Below the pieces are notes generated by a model, which searched no databases, was not told the DNA's origin, and was given only the letters and a program-made list of their open reading frames with translations. Source: Telluria mixta (lineage in GTDB: Bacteria > Pseudomonadota > Gammaproteobacteria > Burkholderiales > Burkholderiaceae_D). From it: 64,000 nt of DNA. Numbering within the stretch: the stretch's first letter is position 1; every line of letters begins with the position of its first letter. A program made the translations under genes and the position numbers. Of the stretch, positions 46,759 through 54,414 are shown one piece after another. The stretch covers positions 5,766,001 to 5,830,000 of the forward strand of contig NZ_CP119520.1 of the NCBI RefSeq assembly GCF_029223865.1, in the 5' to 3' direction.

Positions 46759-47904
46759 ATGCGGGTCGGGACGTGGTTGACGGTGGGTATGGCGGCGATG
46801 TTGATGGCGGGCTGCGCGCGTCCCCTGCGTCCCATGCAGACGTTCTCCGACCCGGAGATCCAGCGCGCGATGCGGCGCGAGCAGGTGCAGGGCCTGGCCG
46901 TCGCGACGATCGAGAACGGCAAAGTCGCGCAGGTGAAGGTGTTCGGCACGCGCAACGCGGCACTCGGCCAGCCGCTGACGCCGGACACGATCATGGCCGG
47001 CGGCTCCCTGACCAAGGCAGCCTTTGCGTACATGCTGCTGCAGCTGGCCGACGAGGGCCGGCTTGACCTCGATGCACCCGTCACGAAGCTGTTGCCGCAT
47101 CCGTTGCCCACGTACCGCGTGCGTCCCTACGACTTTTCCGATCTCGCCGGCGACGCGCGCTGGCAGACGCTCACGCCGCGCATCCTGCTGGCCCACGGCG
47201 GCGGCCTCGCCGACTACCGCTGGATGGAGCCCGGCAGCCGGCTGCGCATCCACACCGATCCGGGCGAGCGTTACGCCTATTCCAGCGAGGGCTATGCGAT
47301 CCTGCAGCTGATCGTGGAAGAGGGGCTCGGCCTGGACGTGGCACAGGAGATGCGCCGGCGCGTGTTCGACCGCTTCGGCATGCGCCGGACGAGCATGCAC
47401 TGGCGCGCGGAGTTCGCGGAGAACGCGGCGGACGGCTATGCCTTCGACGGCACCCTGCAGCCGCACGAGCGCCGCTACCGCGTGCGCGCGGCCGGCTCGA
47501 TGGAGACGACGATCGCCGACCAGGCGAAGCTGTGGGCCGGCATCATGCGCGGCGATGGGCTGCGGCCCGACACGCGCGCCGCTTTTACGACCGGGTGGCT
47601 GCCGATCGCGTCGCGCCGTCGATTCCCCGCGTTCGGCGGGGCCGAGACGGCATGGCCGCAGAAGCTCGCGGCAGGCCTGGGCGTCGTCACGTTCGAGGAC
47701 AGGACGGGCCCAGGCTGGTTCGACGGGGGCCACGACGATTCGACGGCGGACTTCGTGCTGTGCCTGGAGACGGGCCAGCGCTGCGTGGTGATGCTGTCGA
47801 ACGACGTACGGGCGGAGCGCCTGTTTCCGGAACTGGGCCGGCAGGCGCTCGGTCCCGACGACATGCCCTGGAGCTGGGAATATGACTGGCTGGATCAACC
47901 TTGA
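46759..47904 (+). CDS. Serine beta-lactamase-like lipoprotein
   Basis: 381 residues from the ATG at 46759 (GGGGGA upstream). Lipoprotein signal ending in LMAGC (Cys near residue 19). Class C beta-lactamase/DD-peptidase fold: SxxK in GGSLTKAAF, Tyr-x-Ser in YAYSSEGY, and GWFDGGHDD near the end in place of the KTG strand. Members of this broad group are esterases, peptidases or of unknown function; true resistance activity is not implied. The next gene overlaps its end by 23 nt. Confidence 0.82.
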   Translation: MRVGTWLTVGMAAMLMAGCARPLRPMQTFSDPEIQRAMRREQVQGLAVATIENGKVAQVKVFGTRNAALGQPLTPDTIMAGGSLTKAAFAYMLLQLADEGRLDLDAPVTKLLPHPLPTYRVRPYDFSDLAGDARWQTLTPRILLAHGGGLADYRWMEPGSRLRIHTDPGERYAYSSEGYAILQLIVEEGLGLDVAQEMRRRVFDRFGMRRTSMHWRAEFAENAADGYAFDGTLQPHERRYRVRAAGSMETTIADQAKLWAGIMRGDGLRPDTRAAFTTGWLPIASRRRFPAFGGAETAWPQKLAAGLGVVTFEDRTGPGWFDGGHDDSTADFVLCLETGQRCVVMLSNDVRAERLFPELGRQALGPDDMPWSWEYDWLDQP

Positions 47905-48346
47905 CGACGCGGGCAACGCCGGCATACCGCAAGCCGCGCCCGATGCCCGTTTCGAGGACGCGCGCTTCGAGGACTCCTTCCGGCGCTGGCTGCTGGGCGC
48001 GATCGCGGAGCCGGCCGGCAGCTGGCGTGCCGGCGTGCGCGCGCTGTGCTTCAACGTGCACCCCATGATGGCCGGCGACCACGCCGTGGAATTGATCGGC
48101 GCGGCGGATTGCGACCCGGCCGCCGCCGACTGGGCGCTGGACGAGGTCTGGCTGCCGTCGCGCCCCCGCATCGCGCTGCCGGGAGACGTCGCCGATGCCG
48201 GCGACGGCGTCCTGCTCGTGCGGCGCCTCGTGCTTGCAGCGCTCGCCGACGGCTTCGCGGGTGCGCGCCTGAAACGCTATCCGCGCGTCGCCGTGGGCCA
48301 CGTGGACGGCGCGCTTGACGTGGTGTGGGAGCGCGCGCCGGTCTGA
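47882..48346 (+). CDS. Hypothetical protein coupled to the beta-lactamase-like gene
   Basis: 154 residues starting MTGWINLDDAGNAGIPQAAP. No signal peptide or membrane helix. A small duplication DARFEDARFEDSF lies near residue 21. The sequence is acidic and Ala-rich, with GVRALCFNVHPMMAGDHAVELIGA and VWLPSRPRIALPGDV as its most conserved-looking parts. I do not recognise a family. The overlap with the upstream gene makes co-translation likely. Confidence 0.65.
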   Translation: MTGWINLDDAGNAGIPQAAPDARFEDARFEDSFRRWLLGAIAEPAGSWRAGVRALCFNVHPMMAGDHAVELIGAADCDPAAADWALDEVWLPSRPRIALPGDVADAGDGVLLVRRLVLAALADGFAGARLKRYPRVAVGHVDGALDVVWERAPV

Positions 48347-48406
48347 CGCGCCTTCGGCACGAATCGCAGCCAGGCGTTACACTCGACGCTTTGACCGGAG
48401 CGCACG

Positions 48407-49663
48407 TTGTCCCCATCGCCTTCGCCCACCGAGGTGCTCGACAGTCCGCGGCATGACGCCGTAAATCACCCCGACATGCCCACGTGGCTGATGCTGCTGA
48501 TCGCCGCCGCGTGCGGCCTGATCGTCGCGAACCTGTATTACGTCCAGCCGCTCGTCGGTCCGATCCGCGCGGACATCGGCCTGCCGGCCGGCGCCGCGGG
48601 CCTGCTCGTCACGCTGACGCAGCTCGGCTATGTCGCGGGCCTGCTGCTCGTCGTGCCGCTGGGCGACCTGCTGGAAAACCGCAAGCTCGTGCTGGCTCTC
48701 GTCGCCCTGCTGGTGGTCGCGCTCGTCGCGGCGCCCATCGCCCCGGCGCTCGGTCATCCGGCGCCCGCGTTCCTTGCGTGCTCGCTCTTGATCGGCTTCG
48801 GCGCCGTGGCCGTGCAGGTGCTCGTGCCGTACGCGTCGCACATGGCGGCCGAACACGTGCGGGGTAGAGTCGTCGGCAATATCGTCAGCGGCCTGATGTT
48901 CGGGATCATGCTGGCCCGGCCCGTCGCCAGTTTCATCACGCACGCGTGGTCGTGGCAGGGCGTCTACGTAATGTCGGCCGTGCTGATGGTGGTGCTCGGG
49001 ATCGTGCTGCGCGTGCTGCTGCCGACGCGCCGGCCGCATTCGACCCTGGGCTATGGCGCGTTGCTCGCCTCGATGGCGGGCCTGGTACGCGACCTGCCCG
49101 TGTTGCGCCGCCGCGCCATCTACCAGGCGGGCATGTTCGGCGCGTTCAGCGTGTTCTGGACCGTCGTGCCGCTGCTGCTCGCCAGCCCGGCCTACGGCAT
49201 GAACCAGCGCGACATCGCGTGGTTCGCGCTGGCCGGCGTCGCGGGCACGATAGCGGCGCCGCTCTCGGGCCGCGTCGCGGACCGCGGCTGGACGCGTCCC
49301 GCGACGGTGTTCTGCATGCTTCTCGGCCTGCTGTCGTTCGTCCCGACGCTGGGCCTGGCGGATGGCGGCAGGTTCGGCGTCGGCATCCTCGTGGCGGCCG
49401 CGATCGCGCTCGATTTCGCCGTGTCGGGCAACCTGGTGCTGGGGCAGCGCGCGATCTACGCGCTGGGCGCGGAAGTGCGCGGCCGCGTCAACGGCCTGTA
49501 CATGGCGACGTTCTTCCTGGGCGGCGCGAGCGGATCGGCCCTGGGGGCGTGGAGCTATGCGCACGGCGGCTGGCAGGCCGCGTGCGCCGTGGGGATGGGA
49601 TTGATCGGGGCGGTGTTCCTGATATTCCTCACCGAACCCCGCAAGGTCACTTCGACGTCTTGA
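48407..49663 (+). CDS. MFS transporter (DHA1-like exporter)
   Basis: 418 residues if the TTG at 48407 (GGAG 8 nt upstream) is used; an ATG at 48476 would give 395 and also leaves all twelve membrane segments. CGLIVANLYYVQPLVGPI in TM1, LTQLGYVAGLLLVVPLGDLLENRKLV around the motif A loop, and GSALGAWSYAHGGWQAAC late in the protein place it with the YfcJ/YdhP-like or aromatic-compound exporters. Substrate unknown. Its end overlaps the merP-like gene by 17 nt. Confidence 0.85.
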   Translation: MSPSPSPTEVLDSPRHDAVNHPDMPTWLMLLIAAACGLIVANLYYVQPLVGPIRADIGLPAGAAGLLVTLTQLGYVAGLLLVVPLGDLLENRKLVLALVALLVVALVAAPIAPALGHPAPAFLACSLLIGFGAVAVQVLVPYASHMAAEHVRGRVVGNIVSGLMFGIMLARPVASFITHAWSWQGVYVMSAVLMVVLGIVLRVLLPTRRPHSTLGYGALLASMAGLVRDLPVLRRRAIYQAGMFGAFSVFWTVVPLLLASPAYGMNQRDIAWFALAGVAGTIAAPLSGRVADRGWTRPATVFCMLLGLLSFVPTLGLADGGRFGVGILVAAAIALDFAVSGNLVLGQRAIYALGAEVRGRVNGLYMATFFLGGASGSALGAWSYAHGGWQAACAVGMGLIGAVFLIFLTEPRKVTSTS

Positions 49664-49931
49664 GCATCGCCGGATAACCCACGTCTTCCGTCGCCTTCTT
49701 CAGGTCGGCGACGGTGGCCTGGGCGTCGTCGTAGACGATGACGGCTTCGCGCTTCTCGTAGCTGACCTTCACCTTCGACACGCCCGGCACCTTCGACAGC
49801 GCCGTCTTGATGGTGATGGGGCAGGTGGCGCAGTCCATGGTCGGGACATTCAGCGACACGGTCTGCTGCTTGGCGAAGGCCGGCGCCGCGATGAAGAAAG
49901 CGGCGATGGCGGCGGAGCGGGTGAAGTTCAT
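49647..49931 (-). CDS. merP: MerP-like periplasmic heavy-metal-binding protein
   Basis: 94 residues. Signal peptide (about 1-20, cleavage after AFA) and one HMA domain with the metal motif TMDCATCP (Cys34 and Cys37) and the closing VGYPAML. MerP binds Hg2+ in the periplasm and hands it to MerT. It is the last gene of a four-gene operon (TlpA-like, transglutaminase, merT, merP). No merA reductase or merR regulator is nearby. Confidence 0.9.
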   Translation of the reverse strand: MNFTRSAAIAAFFIAAPAFAKQQTVSLNVPTMDCATCPITIKTALSKVPGVSKVKVSYEKREAVIVYDDAQATVADLKKATEDVGYPAMLKTSK

Positions 49932-49942
49932 GATGGCTATCC

Positions 49943-50317
49943 TCAGTAAAACAGTGGGGCGATCAGCGGAAAGCCCAGCAACAGCGCGACGAACAGCGCG
50001 CAGGCGATGAACACGCGGCGCATCAGCGGCCGCGTGGTGGCGCAGTCGCCGCTCGCCAGGTCGCACGCGCGCGCCGGGCGGAACACGAGCCAGCCGGCCC
50101 ACGCCAGCGCACCCACGGTGAGCGCGACGGCATACGGCGTCACCGGCTTCAGGGCTTGCAGATTGGCCATCCACGCGCCCGTCACGCCGATCAGCACGAG
50201 CGCGAGCGGCAGCACGCAGCACGTGGAGGCGAGCAGCGCCGCGAGCATGCCGACGGCGATCAGGCGGCCGGCTTTGCGTTCCGTTCCGTCGACAGGTTGG
50301 CGGGCGAGCGTGGACAT
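49943..50317 (-). CDS. merT: MerT-like mercuric ion transporter
   Basis: 124 residues, three membrane segments. The Cys pair in ASTCCVLP (Cys33-Cys34, first helix) and the cytoplasmic pair Cys85/Cys92 (ACDLASGDC) are the Hg2+ relay of MerT. 11 nt upstream of merP and 5 nt downstream of the transglutaminase gene, so in one operon. Without MerA, import of mercury would be harmful, so another metal or a different use of the pair is possible. Confidence 0.9.
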   Translation of the reverse strand: MSTLARQPVDGTERKAGRLIAVGMLAALLASTCCVLPLALVLIGVTGAWMANLQALKPVTPYAVALTVGALAWAGWLVFRPARACDLASGDCATTRPLMRRVFIACALFVALLLGFPLIAPLFY

Positions 50318-50322
50318 GGCGG

Positions 50323-51441
50323 TCAGATGGCGCGCGACGTGATGGTGTACTTGAACGTGTCCGGCGCGAGCGAGTCGTACGCTTCGCCGCGGCTCTGCGC
50401 CTGCGGGTACATCAGGAAGCCGACCTTGCCCGCGGCGGAACCCGGCAGGCGCACGTCGTGGGCAAAGTTATAGCCCATCCAGTTGCCTTCCCAGCCGCCG
50501 AACAGGGCGCGCTTGACCGGCGCGACGACCGGGTGGTCCGGGTCCTTGATCCAGTCCGCCGTCTCCTGGCGCATGACTTTTGCCACGTCGGCCGGGTCCA
50601 TCGCGACCCAGCCGTGCTGCTTCAGGTACACCTCGGCGCGGCAGTGCTGGGCGCCCTGCAGCGATGCCGGCTTGCCGCCCAGTTCCTTGTAGCCGAACGC
50701 ACTCGGTGCGATGCGGATGCCGTAGACGTCGCGTGCCGGCACGCCGGAAGCGCGGCACAGGCCCACGAACAGGCCGTTCAGGTCGGCGCACTTGCCGCCG
50801 AAATTACCCGTCTCCAGCATCGTCTTGATGTCGCCCGTGCCGCAGCCTTTCACTTTCGGCTCGCGGAACGTGTTCAGCACGATCCAGTCGTAGATGCGCT
50901 GGACTTTTTCTTCGTCCGTGCGCGCGCCCTTGGTGATCGTCAGCGACGTCTTTTTCACGATGCCGTCGAGCGGCATCAGGTCGGTCGGCTGCAGCCACAG
51001 GCGCAGGTCTTCCGCAGACTCGCCGCCCGGAGTGCGGGTCTTCCAGTTCTCGGCGCGGTCGCGGGTCTGGATGCGCGACACGACTTCCAGCATCGGCGCG
51101 GCGCTGCCGTCGAATTCGGCGACGAGGAAGCGCGCGCCATAGTGCGGGTCGCTCTCCACGTGGGTCTTCGTCGCGTTGCCGGACCAGTTACTCGACAGGC
51201 TGCGCTGCCATTCCGTGTCGATGGCCGGGAGCGGGATCCACACGGTCGACGGACCGGCGGCGCGCTGCAGGGCCACCTTCGTCACCACCTCGTAGCTCTT
51301 CCAGTCGCCCGGACGCGGGTCGAAATGGCGTTCCTGCTCGTCCGCCGCCAGCACGGCGCGGGGCAGGGTGGTGGCGAGCGCGAGGCCGCCGGCCGCTTTC
51401 AGCAGCGCACGGCGGGCGGTGGACGGTTTGGTGTCTTGCAT
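50323..51441 (-). CDS. Exported transglutaminase-like protein
   Basis: 372 residues from the ATG at 51441. N-terminal Tat-like signal (TARRALLKAAGGLALATTLP). Transglutaminase core with Cys218 (GGKCADLNGLFVGLCRASGVPAR), His266 (GAQHCRAEVYL) and Asp282 (WVAMDPAD) as the catalytic triad. Such proteins act as cysteine proteases or amide-forming enzymes in the periplasm; the substrate is unknown. It is sandwiched between a TlpA-like thioredoxin and MerTP, with 4-5 nt gaps, a linkage I have not seen described. Confidence 0.88.
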   Translation of the reverse strand: MQDTKPSTARRALLKAAGGLALATTLPRAVLAADEQERHFDPRPGDWKSYEVVTKVALQRAAGPSTVWIPLPAIDTEWQRSLSSNWSGNATKTHVESDPHYGARFLVAEFDGSAAPMLEVVSRIQTRDRAENWKTRTPGGESAEDLRLWLQPTDLMPLDGIVKKTSLTITKGARTDEEKVQRIYDWIVLNTFREPKVKGCGTGDIKTMLETGNFGGKCADLNGLFVGLCRASGVPARDVYGIRIAPSAFGYKELGGKPASLQGAQHCRAEVYLKQHGWVAMDPADVAKVMRQETADWIKDPDHPVVAPVKRALFGGWEGNWMGYNFAHDVRLPGSAAGKVGFLMYPQAQSRGEAYDSLAPDTFKYTITSRAI

Positions 51442-51445
51442 GCGT

Positions 51446-51973
51446 TTATTCCCTATTTTTGGTTGGTGTTCTGTGTTGCGATTCGGCCAGCAGCGCATCG
51501 ATGGCGGCGCGCAGTCTCGTGTCGTCCGGCGGAATCTCGCCGACCGTGCGCCAGCGTGCGCGCCCCGTCCGGTCCACGAGGATCGTCGTCGGCATCACGC
51601 CCGGCGTCCAGCGCTTGAAGGCGTCGCCCGTGCGGTCGCGCAGGACGGGATAGCCGAGCGGGTGGTCCATCGTAAAACGTTCGATCGTGTCGAGCGGTTC
51701 CTTGTAGTTCACGCCGACGACCGCGACGCCGTCGTGACCCGCCAGCGCTTTCAATACCGGCAGCTCGTCCACGCACGGGCCGCACCAGCTGGCCCAGAAA
51801 TTCACGACGACGACCTTGCCGCGCAGGCTCGCCAGGTTCCACGGCTGGCCGTCCAGTCCCGTCACCTGCAGGCCTGGCGTCGGCTGGCCGGCAGGCCAAG
51901 GCCGCAGCGTCGCGTCCTTCGCCCCGGCCGTGCCGGCGCTCAGCAGAGCCGCAAACAGCAGGCCGGTGGACAT
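51446..51973 (-). CDS. TlpA-like periplasmic thioredoxin
   Basis: 175 residues from the ATG at 51973; an in-frame start at 52075 would add 34 residues without a signal sequence. Signal peptide (about 1-18). Thioredoxin fold with WASWCGPCVDELP (Cys64 and Cys67), the cis-Pro in GVMPTTILVDRTG and the TlpA/ResA-type LRGKVVVVNFW. It reduces disulphides in the periplasm. First gene of the operon, ending 4 nt before the transglutaminase ATG; it may keep the transglutaminase or MerP cysteines reduced. Confidence 0.9.
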   Translation of the reverse strand: MSTGLLFAALLSAGTAGAKDATLRPWPAGQPTPGLQVTGLDGQPWNLASLRGKVVVVNFWASWCGPCVDELPVLKALAGHDGVAVVGVNYKEPLDTIERFTMDHPLGYPVLRDRTGDAFKRWTPGVMPTTILVDRTGRARWRTVGEIPPDDTRLRAAIDALLAESQHRTPTKNRE

Positions 51974-52116
51974 CCTCGGGTGGTTCGTCAACGTGTGGAT
52001 CTCGAAGCGGAAACAGGCGTCATGATACCAGAGCGGACGTTCCGGCGCCCGAGGAAGGGCCCTTCCAGTTGGCATGATGCGACGGGGTTGTTCATAATCT
52101 TGCCAAAGGAGCAGCG

Positions 52117-52449
52117 ATGAACAACTGGATTTACCTGGCGATCGCCATCTTATCGGAAACCGTCGCCACCACCGCGCTGAAGGCCAGCGCCGGATTCACC
52201 CGTCCGGGCCCTGCGGCGCTCGTCGTCGTGGGCTACGGTCTCGCGTTTTATTTCCTGTCGCTTACCTTGCGGACGATCCCGCTGGGCGTGGCGTATGCCG
52301 TCTGGTCCGGCGTGGGCATCGTGCTGATCACGGCGGCCGGGTGGATCTTGTACGAACAGAAACTCGACGCCGCGGCGCTGGCGGGCATCGCGCTGATCGT
52401 GGCCGGCGTCCTCGTGATGAACCTGTTCTCGAAGACGGCCGGCCACTGA
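52117..52449 (+). CDS. SMR-family multidrug/cation efflux protein (EmrE/QacE-like)
   Basis: 110 residues, four membrane helices. Glu14 (AILSETVATTALK) is the essential proton/drug site; YGLAFYFLSLTLRTIPLGVAYAVWSGVG is the family signature. Works as an antiparallel homodimer that exports quaternary cations or, in relatives, guanidinium. AAAGGAG lies 7 nt before the ATG. It stands alone, divergent from the TlpA-operon. Confidence 0.93.
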   Translation: MNNWIYLAIAILSETVATTALKASAGFTRPGPAALVVVGYGLAFYFLSLTLRTIPLGVAYAVWSGVGIVLITAAGWILYEQKLDAAALAGIALIVAGVLVMNLFSKTAGH

Positions 52450-52514
52450 TTGCCAACCGTGCATCCCGCCCGGGCCGCTTGGGGTAAGCTCTGCGGCACT
52501 CGACGGGGGAGACC

Positions 52515-54311
52515 ATGGGATCGCTACGGAAGCTCGCGACACTCGCATTCGCGCTGGCCGCACCGGCATGGGCGGCGCCCGCCGCCACCTACCGCAATCC
52601 GCTGCCCGTCCACCTGGCGAACGGCGAGCCCTCCCAGAACTGCGCCGACCCGGCCGTGCTGCGCGACCCGCGCGCGAAGACGCCCACGTGGTATCTATAT
52701 TGCACGAGCGATCCCGTCAGCAAGAAGGAGCGTCCGCTGGAAGGCGAACAGGGCGACTGGCACTTCCATATGATCGCGATCTACCGCTCGACGGACCTGG
52801 TCGACTGGGCCTACGTGGGCGACGCGTTCGCCGACCGTCCGGCCGGGCTGGCGGCGCCGACGTCCGGCCTGTGGGCGCCCGAGCCCGAATTCCTGAACGG
52901 CCACTACTACCTGTATTTCACGGTTACCGACGTGGCGGACGCGCACAGCCCGGAAGCGGGGTGCGACAAGGATAGCGCCATCGGCGTGGCCATGGCCGAG
53001 AGTCCGGCAGGCCCATGGGTGCCGGCGGCCAAGCCGGTGGTGCCGCCGCGGCGCGCGGGACCCGGCTGCGATTTTCAATGGACGTTCGACCCGAAAGTCG
53101 TCGAGGACGGCGGCCGCAAGTGGATTTATTACGGCAGCTACGGCGGCGGTGTGTACGTGCAGCCGCTGCGGTCCGACGGGCTGCAAGCCGAGGGCACGCC
53201 GCGCAAGGTGGGCGCCGCGTGGCGCTACGAGGGCGCGGAAGTCGTGAAGCATGGCGGCTGGTGGTATCTGTTCGGATCGACGACCGATTGCTGCAACGGC
53301 CCGCTGACCGGCTATGCCGTCTACGCGGGCCGGGCGCGCACGCCGGCCGGGCCGTTCCTCGACCGGCTGGGCCAGGACCTGGCGGCGCCGCGCGCCGGCG
53401 GCACGCCCGTCCTGTTCCAGAACGGTAACCGCTGGGTGGGCGTCGGCCACAATACTGTGTTCCCCGATGCGGGCGGACAGTGGTGGACGATCTACCACGG
53501 CATCGACGTGAACGAACCCTTCTTCAGCGCGCGCGACAAGCTGACGCGGCGCCTCGCGCTGCTCGACCGTATCGACTGGGTCGACGGCTGGCCCGTCGCG
53601 CGCGGCGCACCCAGCGACGAACCGCGTCCCGCGCCTGCCACGGTGGCCGGTACGCGTCCTCGTGCACTGACGCTCGCGCCGGCGCCCGCGCAGAACGCGA
53701 GTCCGCTGTGGACGGACGCTTTCAACGGCGCGAAGCTGGACGACCGGTGGGCGTGGCAGCGCCGGCCGTCCGATGACGCGTGGTCGACCGGTCCGAAGGG
53801 CCTGACGATGGCCACGGCCGCGACCGACCTGCACGTGGACACGAACACGGCCGGTGTGCTGCAGGCTTCTCTACCGGAAGGCGACGTCCGGATCGAAGCG
53901 GTCGTCAAACTTGACGTGCCCGACGACTGCTGCAAGACGGCCGTGCAGGCGGGCCTCGTGGTGATGCGCGACGACGACAACTACGTCAAGCTCGTCGAGA
54001 TGGCGAACGGGGGCCTGCACCAGGTCGAGTTCGCGAAGGAGCTGTCTCCCGTGCCGGAAGCGTATCCGCGCTACGGCAATACGGTGGTCGGCACGCCCGG
54101 GACGACCACGTGGCTGCGGCTCGATGTCCACCGGGTCGGGGGGGATGAGCGTTATACGGCCTATTCGAGCCGGGACGGCAAGACCTGGGTCGGCGGCGGG
54201 GCGTGGACGCACCGCCTCGGACCGCAGGCAAAGCTGGGACTGGTGGCGATGGGCGGCGCCGGCTACCGCGCGGTGTTCGAACGCGTGACCGTGTCCCGCC
54301 TGTCTCGTTGA
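52515..54311 (+). CDS. Secreted GH43 glycosidase with C-terminal beta-sandwich domain
   Basis: 598 residues; GGGGGAGA upstream of the ATG. Signal peptide (about 1-20, cleavage after AWA). Five-bladed propeller (about 25-350) with catalytic Asp45 (NCADPAVL), Asp194 (WTFDPKVVED) and Glu241 (RYEGAEVVKHGGWWYLFGS); a DUF1349/GH43-C2-like beta-sandwich follows (about 400-595). Such enzymes act on arabinan, arabinoxylan or xylo-oligosaccharides. Cysteine-rich spots (CGGT-free, but STTDCCNGP and DDCCKTA) could form disulphides. Starts the second sugar locus together with the GH2/ABC operon. Confidence 0.88.
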   Translation: MGSLRKLATLAFALAAPAWAAPAATYRNPLPVHLANGEPSQNCADPAVLRDPRAKTPTWYLYCTSDPVSKKERPLEGEQGDWHFHMIAIYRSTDLVDWAYVGDAFADRPAGLAAPTSGLWAPEPEFLNGHYYLYFTVTDVADAHSPEAGCDKDSAIGVAMAESPAGPWVPAAKPVVPPRRAGPGCDFQWTFDPKVVEDGGRKWIYYGSYGGGVYVQPLRSDGLQAEGTPRKVGAAWRYEGAEVVKHGGWWYLFGSTTDCCNGPLTGYAVYAGRARTPAGPFLDRLGQDLAAPRAGGTPVLFQNGNRWVGVGHNTVFPDAGGQWWTIYHGIDVNEPFFSARDKLTRRLALLDRIDWVDGWPVARGAPSDEPRPAPATVAGTRPRALTLAPAPAQNASPLWTDAFNGAKLDDRWAWQRRPSDDAWSTGPKGLTMATAATDLHVDTNTAGVLQASLPEGDVRIEAVVKLDVPDDCCKTAVQAGLVVMRDDDNYVKLVEMANGGLHQVEFAKELSPVPEAYPRYGNTVVGTPGTTTWLRLDVHRVGGDERYTAYSSRDGKTWVGGGAWTHRLGPQAKLGLVAMGGAGYRAVFERVTVSRLSR

Positions 54312-54354
54312 TGCGACGTCGTTGGTATCGGTTTGTAACCGGCAGTGAAAGGAC

Positions 54355-54383
54355 TTGCCAGCGACAGTGTCGGCTCATAGAGT
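54355..54383 (+). promoter_or_regulatory. Promoter of the GH2-ABC operon
   Basis: TTGCCA (54355-54360), exactly 17-nt spacer, TAGAGT (54378-54383). The start codon of the GH2 gene is 31 nt downstream. No operator of the LacI types seen elsewhere in the window is present here. Confidence 0.6.
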
Positions 54384-54414
54384 AGGTCGTACAGAAGAAC
54401 GAAGGAGCGCAAAC

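Noticed and set aside
46759..47904. Antibiotic-resistance beta-lactamase
   Set aside because: The SxxK and YxS motifs only define the broad serine hydrolase fold; it is a lipoprotein without a clear KTG motif, so resistance is not supported.
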